NCBI GenBank assembly: GCA_030641585.1
Contig: DAOWHE010000078.1
Location: forward strand, 1 to 12,446
Reading direction: 5' to 3'
Length of the DNA stretch: 12,446 bases
Source of the DNA: Dehalococcoidales bacterium
GTDB lineage: Bacteria; Chloroflexota; Dehalococcoidia; Dehalococcoidales; ARS1013
This document shows, one piece after another, positions 6,932 through 12,446 of the stretch. A program made the position numbers and the translations under genes. Every line of letters begins with the position of its first letter. Within the stretch, counting starts at the first letter, position 1. The notes below the pieces were generated by a model. That model had not been told where the DNA came from. It made no database searches and worked only from the letters and a program-made list of their open reading frames with translations.

Positions 6932-8215
6932 TTACCAGACCGGTCTGACCTCAATCGTCTGCTCTCGCTCTGGCCCGACACAGACAAGACTCACCGGGCA
7001 GGAAATAAGCTCTTCCAACCTCTCTATGTACTTCCTCGCTTGAGGTGGTAACTGGTCATATTTCCTGATATGACTGATGTCGGTTAGCCACCCGTCCATC
7101 TCTTCATAAACAGGCTGGCACCTTTCTAAAGCGGTTACACTTGACGGGAAATTATCAATTGTCTTCCCATCCAGTTTGTAGGCGACACATATTTTAAGAC
7201 TTGGCAAGACATCAAGGACATCAAGGCGGGTAAGTGCCACCCCGGTAAAGCCATTAACCCGCTGGCTGAAGTGAGCGGCGACAGCATCAAACCAGCCACA
7301 ACGGCGAGCCCGACCGGTAGTAGTGCCATATTCATGGGCTCGCTCCCGAATCAGGTTACCGGTCTCGTCGTGAAGTTCGGTAGGCATCGGGCCGCTACCG
7401 ACCCTGGTGCAGTAAGCCTTAAAGACACCCAGCACGCTGTCAATCCTGGTGGGACCAATACCGGCTCCAAGACAGCCCTCCCCGGCCAGCGGTGAGGAAG
7501 AGGTGGTATAGGGATAGGTACCAAAATCAGGGTCAAGTAAAGCCCCCTGGGCTCCTTCAAGGAGAATCGCCTGGCCACAACTCAGTGCCTCAGCCAGTAT
7601 AACGGTGGTTTCCTTAATATAAGGGGCTAGACGCTCTCCATAGCGGCAATACTGGCTATACATTTCATCCGGTGATAATGGGCTGGTCCGGTAAACCTTG
7701 GTTAGAATGATATTCTTGTAATCAACTATAAAATGAAGCCGCTCTTTGAGAGCCTCTTTATCCAAAAGCTCACCGGCTCTAATGCCTAAGCGGGCCACCT
7801 TATCAGCAAAGGCAGGGCCTATGCCCCGGCGCGTTGTCCCTAATGCTCCCCCAGCCCGTCTCTCCTCCTCCAGAGCGTCAAGAAGAAGATGATAGGGCAT
7901 AACCAGATGGGCCCGGTCACTGATAACCAGTCGGCTGGTAGAGACGCCACACTTATTTAGCTGGTCTATTTCCTCAATTAGCTTTGATGGGTTAATGACC
8001 ACACCGTTACCAATAATACAGGTAGCCTCGGGGGAAAAAATACCAACCGGCACAATATGCAGCTTAAACTCACCGTAGGGATTAATCACAGTATGGCCGG
8101 CATTATCACCGCCGGAAAAACGGACTACTACCTGTGCCCTCTCAGCCAGCAGGTCAACCACCTTGCCCTTGCCTTCATCCCCCCACTGGGCGCCAACAAC
8201 AACAATAACTGACAT
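6932..8215 (-). CDS. purA: Adenylosuccinate synthetase
   Basis: 427 residues, as expected. It joins IMP and aspartate with GTP hydrolysis to give adenylosuccinate, the first AMP-specific step of purine synthesis. The N-terminus has the phosphate-binding loop GAQWGDEGKGK (8-18) with catalytic D13, and GGDNAGHTV with catalytic H41; position 37 is Asp where E. coli has His, a variable site. Further family motifs are TTRRGIGPAFADK, LLEGAQGALLDPDFGTYPYTTSS (in outline, the GTP/IMP region), TGRARRCGWFD and ALTRLDVLD. The ATG at 8215 has a GGGGGG-type SD 5 nt upstream. It is the last gene of the minus-strand series and converges with dapA. A 136-bp gap separates it from the phosphatidyltransferase gene upstream; no strong promoter of its own was found there. 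Confidence 0.97.
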   Translation of the reverse strand: MSVIVVVGAQWGDEGKGKVVDLLAERAQVVVRFSGGDNAGHTVINPYGEFKLHIVPVGIFSPEATCIIGNGVVINPSKLIEEIDQLNKCGVSTSRLVISDRAHLVMPYHLLLDALEEERRAGGALGTTRRGIGPAFADKVARLGIRAGELLDKEALKERLHFIVDYKNIILTKVYRTSPLSPDEMYSQYCRYGERLAPYIKETTVILAEALSCGQAILLEGAQGALLDPDFGTYPYTTSSSPLAGEGCLGAGIGPTRIDSVLGVFKAYCTRVGSGPMPTELHDETGNLIRERAHEYGTTTGRARRCGWFDAVAAHFSQRVNGFTGVALTRLDVLDVLPSLKICVAYKLDGKTIDNFPSSVTALERCQPVYEEMDGWLTDISHIRKYDQLPPQARKYIERLEELISCPVSLVCVGPEREQTIEVRPVW

Positions 8216-8236
8216 CGTTTCCCCCCTGAGCTTTCT

Positions 8237-8332
8237 TTACCTATAACACAAACTACTTAACAAACAGTTTTCTCCGTCAGGCAAATTATCTCCTCTCCCT
8301 TTTACTAACAGGAAGGGGATATGTAAGGTCAA
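8237..8332 (-). CDS. Possible small ORF of 31 residues between the phosphatidyltransferase gene and purA
   Basis: In the 136-bp gap upstream of purA there is a perfect SD sequence AAGGAGG (minus strand, 8340-8346), 7 nt before a TTG at 8332. The frame stays open for 31 codons to a TAA at 8237-8239. The peptide begins MTLHIPFLLVKGRGDN and contains two cysteines near the end (C23, C29). It resembles no family I know. The strong SD at ideal spacing is the only support; AAGGAGG could also occur by chance or serve another role, such as a leader peptide before purA. Low confidence. Confidence 0.25.
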   Translation of the reverse strand: MTLHIPFLLVKGRGDNLPDGENCLLSSLCYR

Positions 8333-8351
8333 TAAACAACCTCCTTAAAAG

Positions 8352-8954
8352 CTACCTGTTTTTTGCCTGTCGCCAGACATAGACCAACCTCTGCCCGACG
8401 GTAAAAAAACTGAGCCCCACTATAATAGCTAAGGCAATAATCAGCGCATTATCAAAGAGCTGGCTCAGCAAAAGGCCCAGTGCCAGCACGATGACCCTAT
8501 GCAGTCGAGTGAACAGCCCCACCAGACACTCAATCCCCATTGCTTCTGCCCTGGCCCTGACATAGCTCACCGACATCGAAGCCAGCAAGGCAGCACCGGC
8601 GAGTAAAACCCCGTTGGTTTCCGCTTCTCTGGCATACAAGACCATAATGCCAAGTAGTAGCACTCCCTCAGATAGACGGTCAAGCGTCGCGTCAAGGACA
8701 GCACCAAAGCGGGTAGCCCTGTTTGTGTACCGGGCGAGAGCCCCATCCAGCAAGTCAAAGAAGCCGGCAAGTAACACTACCAGGCCAGCGGCAAGAAGAT
8801 GCCCGCCAGTTATAAATACTGCAGCACCAACAGCCAGTGTAAAGCCAAACCAGGTTATGACATTGGGAGTTATAGATGTCCTAGCCAGAAGCCGCACCAC
8901 TGGCTCGGTAAGGTAACCGGATGCGGCCTTACGAACCTGCGACAAACTTACCAT
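8352..8954 (-). CDS. pgsA: CDP-alcohol phosphatidyltransferase, probable phosphatidylinositol-phosphate synthase
   Basis: 200 residues with about six hydrophobic segments. The CDP-alcohol phosphotransferase signature D-x2-D-G-x2-A-R-x8-G-x3-D-x3-D is complete, with metal ligands D67, D70, D88 and D92 (DLLDGALAR and TRFGAVLDATLDR). The TRFGAVLDATLDR and YVRARAEAMGI segments (about 131-141), with basic residues near 150-153 (FTRLHR), resemble actinobacterial phosphatidylinositol-phosphate synthases more than glycerophosphate-type PgsA enzymes. With ino1 two genes upstream, the likely reaction is CDP-diacylglycerol plus inositol-1-phosphate to phosphatidylinositol phosphate plus CMP, at the cytoplasmic face of the membrane. 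A phosphatidylglycerophosphate synthase role remains possible. ATG at 8954 with a modest SD (GGTGG); 50 bp from the glycosyltransferase gene. Confidence 0.85.
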   Translation of the reverse strand: MVSLSQVRKAASGYLTEPVVRLLARTSITPNVITWFGFTLAVGAAVFITGGHLLAAGLVVLLAGFFDLLDGALARYTNRATRFGAVLDATLDRLSEGVLLLGIMVLYAREAETNGVLLAGAALLASMSVSYVRARAEAMGIECLVGLFTRLHRVIVLALGLLLSQLFDNALIIALAIIVGLSFFTVGQRLVYVWRQAKNR

Positions 8955-9004
8955 TGACCACCGCTTCTCAGACCAATACTATCCAAGTTACCCAGCCTTG
9001 CCAC

Positions 9005-10177
9005 CTAAACTGAAACAGATGTAGTCTCATTTTCTAGAAGATTTTCCTTCCCTGAAGGCTCGCCAAGTATCCTAAGGTAGTAAGCGAGAACCTGCTGGGC
9101 AACCTTTTCCCAGCTATACTCACTTGCTGTAAGCATCCCTCTGGCTCCCATCTGCCGCCGAAGCGACTCATCAGCCATAAGCGATATTAAGGTTTGAGCT
9201 AGCCCCTTCTCATCCTTAGGTGGCACCAACAGCCCCTCCTCACCATGAGTCAGCACGCTGGCATAACCTTCTATATTAGTAGCCACAATCGGCTTACCAA
9301 CGGCCATAGCCTCAAGCAAAACAATACCGAAGCTCTCCTCGCCGGTGGCCGGTGAACAAAATATATCAGCGCTCTTATAGTAGCTGGGCAGTTCGGCATA
9401 GGAAGCATAGCCAACAAAAACAACATCCTCTAAACCATTCCGCCTGACCTGCTTTTCGTACTTCTTGCGCAGTCTGGTTCCGGGGCCGACAATAATAAGC
9501 CGCGAGTTAGGAAACTCCCCCTTAACCCGCCAATAGGCATTAAGTAAATGGTTTAAGCCCTTGCGCTTCTCCAAGCGGCCAACAAAGAGAATGTTTATCT
9601 TCCCATCACAGAATCTATCAACGGGGGCTACATCGGGAGAGAAATGCTTTAAGTCAATGCCGTTGGGGATAATATCATAATAACCGGAAACATACTTACT
9701 GGCAAAATCCATTGCCGTCTTGGACACGGCGATTTTACCGATGAGCTTGCGACGCCGTCTCCTCAGCATTAGCCTGCTAATGGGCCATCCAAAGTTATAC
9801 CCCGGGCTACTCTGGCAAGCGTGGAAGGTACCGATGTTTACCGTATCTGAAAACCGAAGCACAGCACTACAGAGCATGGGCAGAAACGGCTCATGAAGGT
9901 GAATAATATCAAACTTCTCTTCGGCCAGTACCTCCTTTATCCGTGATGCCAAGCGGAGTGATATGCTAATGCGAATAACAGTACCACCAACCGGGATGGT
10001 ACGCGCCCTACCAATAGGTATAAAGCTATCACCAACGGGGGGAGTTTTCTTTGATGATGGAGCAATAATTCTAACCTGGTGCCCCATCCTGGTAAACTGG
10101 TGCTCCAGAGCCAAGATATGACTGACCACACCGCCAGGGTGGGCAATGTCATAAGGTGAAACTAATGCAATCTTCAT
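9005..10177 (-). CDS. GT4-family glycosyltransferase, PimA-like (probable phosphatidylinositol mannosyltransferase)
   Basis: 390 residues, GT-B fold, no signal peptide. The N-terminal domain opens MKIALVSPYDIAHPGGVVSH with the glycine-rich acceptor loop, then IIHLHEP (91-97), where H95 matches the active-site histidine of mycobacterial PimA, and GTFHACQ (116-122). The C-terminal donor domain has FVGRLEKRKGL with R201 and K206, the pair contacting the sugar-nucleotide diphosphate, and the EX7E motif E281 to E289 in EESFGIVLLE. These features and the position between ino1 and a PI-phosphate synthase candidate point to mannosylation of phosphatidylinositol from GDP-mannose. Donor and acceptor are inferred from context; other GT4 enzymes share most of these motifs. 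A cluster of Arg/Lys at 137-144 could hold the enzyme at the membrane. The 54-bp gap to ino1 suggests cotranscription. Confidence 0.87.
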   Translation of the reverse strand: MKIALVSPYDIAHPGGVVSHILALEHQFTRMGHQVRIIAPSSKKTPPVGDSFIPIGRARTIPVGGTVIRISISLRLASRIKEVLAEEKFDIIHLHEPFLPMLCSAVLRFSDTVNIGTFHACQSSPGYNFGWPISRLMLRRRRRKLIGKIAVSKTAMDFASKYVSGYYDIIPNGIDLKHFSPDVAPVDRFCDGKINILFVGRLEKRKGLNHLLNAYWRVKGEFPNSRLIIVGPGTRLRKKYEKQVRRNGLEDVVFVGYASYAELPSYYKSADIFCSPATGEESFGIVLLEAMAVGKPIVATNIEGYASVLTHGEEGLLVPPKDEKGLAQTLISLMADESLRRQMGARGMLTASEYSWEKVAQQVLAYYLRILGEPSGKENLLENETTSVSV

Positions 10178-10231
10178 GTAGTTGCCCAGTCCTCTACCAC
10201 CGGTTCTTCAAGCTATCACCAAAAGATGAAT

Positions 10232-11344
10232 TTACCCTTCGCTCTGTCCCGGCTGTTCCACCGGCTCACCCTGACCAGCATCACTAATAAACTCCTCTGT
10301 AATTCGGTGAGCTTCATCATCGGTATATTGGATAGGTGGTGATTTCATAAAATAGGCGGAGGGGGCTTCCAGCGCTCCCTTAAGTCCCCGGTCCAAAGCA
10401 AGCTTAGCGCACCTTATGGCATCAATAACCACCCCGGCCGAGTTAGGGCTATCCCATACCTCAAGCTTTAACTCTAAATTTAAGGGCACATCACCAAAGG
10501 TTCGCCCTTCCATCCTGATATGGCAAAACTTGCGGTCACTCAACCAGGGGACATAATCACTGGGACCGACATGAACATCATCCGGGTCAAGCTTGTAGTC
10601 AAGCTGAGAGGTAACGGCGTTTGTCTTGGATATCTTCTTGGACTCAAGCCGCTCGCGCTCCAGCATATTAAGGAAATCAGTATTACCACCAAAGTTTAGC
10701 TGATAGGTCCGCTCCAGCTTGACGCCACGGTCCCTGAACAACCTGGTAAGCACCCGATGGGCAATAGTCGCCCCAACCTGAGACTTTATATCATCACCAA
10801 TAATAGGCAGCCCTTTACTAGAAAAGCGCTGCTGCCAGTACTTCTCCCGGGCAATAAAGACAGGGATACAGTTGACAAAAGCACAACCAGCCTCAAGCAC
10901 CTGCTCAACATACCACTTGGTCGCCTCTTCACTACCGACGGGTAGATAGTTAACCACCACATCGGTCTTGGTATCCTGAAGTATTTTAACTATATCAGCG
11001 GTCTGTCCCGGCGCCTTTTCTATTATCCGAGAGAGGTACTTGCCCAGACCATCATGGGTCATGCCCCGTACCACCTTGACACCCATCGGCGCTACTTCAG
11101 AAAACTTGATGGTATTACAGGGCGGGGCAAAAATCGCCTCCGAGAGGTCTTTGCCCACCTTATTCTTATCAATATCAATGGCGGCGACAAAGTTGATGTC
11201 ACTTATATGATACCCACCAAGACTTACATGCATAAGCCCGGGAACAAATTCAATCTCCTTGGCTTTCTTATAGTAAGTAATACCCTGAACCAGTGATGAG
11301 GCACAGTTACCCACCCCTATTATGGCTACATTTATACTACCCAA
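10232..11344 (-). CDS. ino1: Inositol-3-phosphate (myo-inositol-1-phosphate) synthase
   Basis: 370 residues, the short prokaryotic class similar in size to the M. tuberculosis enzyme (367) rather than the eukaryotic one of over 500. It isomerises glucose-6-phosphate to inositol phosphate with bound NAD. The N-terminal Rossmann motif is VAIIGVGNCASSLVQG (6-21). Family blocks follow: GDDIKSQVGATIAHR (183-197), NFGGNTDFLNM (217-227) with SKKISKTNAV (235-244), and DSPNSAGVVIDAIR (298-311). The start is TTG at 11344, with a strong SD GGGAGG 7 nt upstream; it places the Rossmann strand at the expected distance from the N-terminus. The C-terminus is acidic and Gln-rich (EPVEQPGQSEG). It heads the lipid gene group and has its own promoter at 11413-11442. 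Confidence 0.95.
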   Translation of the reverse strand: MGSINVAIIGVGNCASSLVQGITYYKKAKEIEFVPGLMHVSLGGYHISDINFVAAIDIDKNKVGKDLSEAIFAPPCNTIKFSEVAPMGVKVVRGMTHDGLGKYLSRIIEKAPGQTADIVKILQDTKTDVVVNYLPVGSEEATKWYVEQVLEAGCAFVNCIPVFIAREKYWQQRFSSKGLPIIGDDIKSQVGATIAHRVLTRLFRDRGVKLERTYQLNFGGNTDFLNMLERERLESKKISKTNAVTSQLDYKLDPDDVHVGPSDYVPWLSDRKFCHIRMEGRTFGDVPLNLELKLEVWDSPNSAGVVIDAIRCAKLALDRGLKGALEAPSAYFMKSPPIQYTDDEAHRITEEFISDAGQGEPVEQPGQSEG

Positions 11345-11412
11345 TTTGAAACCTCCCTTCCTGCAAAAACTAGCTAGACCCTATCTCTTCCCGAATACCG
11401 CCCAAGCTATGA

Positions 11413-11442
11413 ACTATATCTATTCTTCAAGCACCTTGTCAA
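11413..11442 (-). promoter_or_regulatory. Sigma-70-type promoter for ino1 and downstream genes
   Basis: On the minus strand a perfect -35 TTGACA (11437-11442) and a -10 TATAGT (11413-11418) are 18 bp apart. The -35 overlaps the truB stop codon (11439-11441). Transcription would start near 11406 and leave a leader of about 60 nt before the TTG of ino1. This separates the inositol-lipid genes from rbfA-truB. Confidence 0.7.
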
Positions 11443-12335
11443 GAGACTGAAAAGACCTTCTCCGGTCGCCACTGCCCACTTTCAGGATTGAAGCGTAGCA
11501 CAGCTAAAAAGCAGCCGTCGCGGCTATAAACACGGCACCGCTCATCATAAGAAGCCCCATCTGGACCATCCTCCAGAACCAGGGGGACGCCGTTCCTTAC
11601 CACCCGCTCCTGCTCCTCACTAACGACCACAGCCGCCCAATGTTGGAGCACGGTATCCACCGGATAGACCAGGTTCTGCCAGGAGTTATGACCAACAGCA
11701 TCCTCAAGCTGTGACAATGAAACGGCATCTGTTATATCAAAAGGGCCATACCTGAGACGGACGAGGCTCTTCAAATGAGCACCGCAGCCCAGGAGCTCGC
11801 CTAAATCATGAGCCAGTGAGCGGATATAGGTACCCTTGCCGCATTCCACTTCTACTTTAACCACTGGCAGTTTAAAGTCTATAAGCTCAAGACGATAGAT
11901 TTTGGCCTGCCGGCTTTCCCGGTCAACAGTGATGCCGGCTCGGGCTAGCTTATAAAGTCTCTGGCCGTGATACTTCAGAGCACTATACATTGGTGGCCTC
12001 TGTTGTATTAAACCGCAGAAAGAGCCAAGTGCTGACTCAAATTGCCCCCGGCTAATCCGAGAGGGGTCTGCCTGCCGAATAATCTTACCGGTAGCGTCAT
12101 AGGTATCTGTAGCCACCCCCAGTTCAATCTCAGCTCTATACACCTTGCTCCAGCCCAGCAGAAACTCAATAACCCTTGTTCCCTGACCAAGGCAGACTGG
12201 TAAAACGCCACAAGCCTCCGGGTCAAGGGTGCCGGCATGGCCAACGCGCCGCTCTCCACTCAGCCGCCTGACCAAAGCCACCATGCTAAAAGAGGTCTTG
12301 CCTGAGGGCTTATTGATATTTAGTATACCATCCAT
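11439..12335 (-). CDS. truB: tRNA pseudouridine(55) synthase (TruB)
   Basis: 298 residues. It makes pseudouridine at position 55 in the T-loop of tRNAs. The N-terminus MDGILNINKPSGKTSF is the usual TruB start. The catalytic block GHAGTLDPEACGVLPVCLG contains the nucleophilic Asp at D38, and GTYIRSLAHDLGELLGCGAHL is the later conserved substrate-binding stretch (in outline). Residues from about 230 on (RNGVPLVLEDG, then CRVYSRDGCFLAVLRF) form the PUA-like C-terminal RNA-binding domain. The ATG at 12335 is 2 bp after the rbfA stop, with a weak SD (CAGGGG) in the end of rbfA, so it is probably translationally coupled to it. The rbfA-truB pair is a widely conserved arrangement. Confidence 0.96.
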   Translation of the reverse strand: MDGILNINKPSGKTSFSMVALVRRLSGERRVGHAGTLDPEACGVLPVCLGQGTRVIEFLLGWSKVYRAEIELGVATDTYDATGKIIRQADPSRISRGQFESALGSFCGLIQQRPPMYSALKYHGQRLYKLARAGITVDRESRQAKIYRLELIDFKLPVVKVEVECGKGTYIRSLAHDLGELLGCGAHLKSLVRLRYGPFDITDAVSLSQLEDAVGHNSWQNLVYPVDTVLQHWAAVVVSEEQERVVRNGVPLVLEDGPDGASYDERCRVYSRDGCFLAVLRFNPESGQWRPEKVFSVS

Positions 12336-12337
12336 AG

Positions 12338-12446
12338 CTAGCCCCTGTTTTCAGCCTCACTAACCCGGTCAATCAGCTCCAAGATATGAGCTCCCCGTTC
12401 AATAGAATCATCCCACTGAAAGTCAAGTTCAGGAATGTGTCGCAAC
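12338..12446 (-). CDS. rbfA: Ribosome-binding factor A, C-terminal end (5' end outside window)
   Basis: The minus-strand frame entering from the right edge encodes 35 residues, LRHIPELDFQWDDSIERGAH followed by ILELIDRVSEAENRG, and stops at TAG (12338-12340). The pattern L-R-x-I-P-x-L-x-F with D-D-S-I-E-x-G-x-x-I is the characteristic RbfA C-terminal motif. RbfA is a KH-fold protein that binds the 30S subunit during late 16S rRNA maturation. Only the last part of the domain is visible. truB starts 2 bp downstream. Confidence 0.9.
   Translation of the reverse strand, partial: LRHIPELDFQWDDSIERGAHILELIDRVSEAENRG

Noticed and set aside
6936..6947. 12-bp perfect palindrome CAGACCGGTCTG near the end of purA
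   Set aside because: It lies in conserved purA C-terminal codons (VRPVW), has no loop or T tract, and has no second copy that I noticed; most likely chance.
8035..8110. Asp at position 37 of PurA (GGDNAGHT) as a possible active-site loss
   Set aside because: Only the variable residue differs; catalytic D13 and H41 and the Asn38 position are intact.
8216..8300. Possible promoter for purA (TATAGG-like -10 before the gene)
   Set aside because: No acceptable -35 at 16-18 bp spacing; the match is too weak to call.

Overview
The window holds one end of an RNA-binding protein gene, twelve complete protein-coding genes and one end of rbfA, packed tightly with no mobile elements, rRNA, tRNA or CRISPR. 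All genes look intact. Gene content fits a Chloroflexota bacterium, most likely of the Dehalococcoidia type. This assignment is inferred from the combination of an RRM protein, rpsO-pnp-dapB-asd-dapA, and inositol-phospholipid genes beside truB/rbfA; no taxonomic marker was compared. TTG starts with good Shine-Dalgarno (SD) sites are frequent (rpsO, pnp, ino1).

Left part (1-1470): the C-terminal end of a glycine-tailed RRM protein on the plus strand faces a minus-strand pair, a DUF503/YlxP-like gene followed by lgt (prolipoprotein diacylglyceryl transferase). A 150-bp divergent intergenic region (1471-1620) carries two well-formed sigma-70-type promoters, one firing left into DUF503-lgt and one firing right into rpsO.

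Middle (1621-6864): a plus-strand operon, rpsO-pnp-dapB-asd-dapA. It joins ribosomal protein S15 and the exoribonuclease PNPase to three enzymes of the lysine/diaminopimelate pathway: aspartate-semialdehyde dehydrogenase, dihydrodipicolinate synthase and dihydrodipicolinate reductase. Gaps are 3-31 bp, with SD sites inside the preceding genes.

Right part (6932-12446): a minus-strand series that reads from the right edge as rbfA(end)-truB-ino1-glycosyltransferase-CDP-alcohol phosphatidyltransferase-(possible small ORF)-purA, converging on dapA. A strong promoter with its -35 element on the truB stop codon separates the RNA-modification genes from the lipid genes. The three lipid genes form a coherent pathway: Ino1 makes inositol-1-phosphate, the CDP-alcohol enzyme (which has phosphatidylinositol-phosphate-synthase-like motifs) puts it on a lipid anchor, and a PimA-like GT4 glycosyltransferase probably adds a sugar. 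This phosphatidylinositol/PIM-like cassette, best known from Actinobacteria, is the most interesting content of the window. No wholly novel system was seen.
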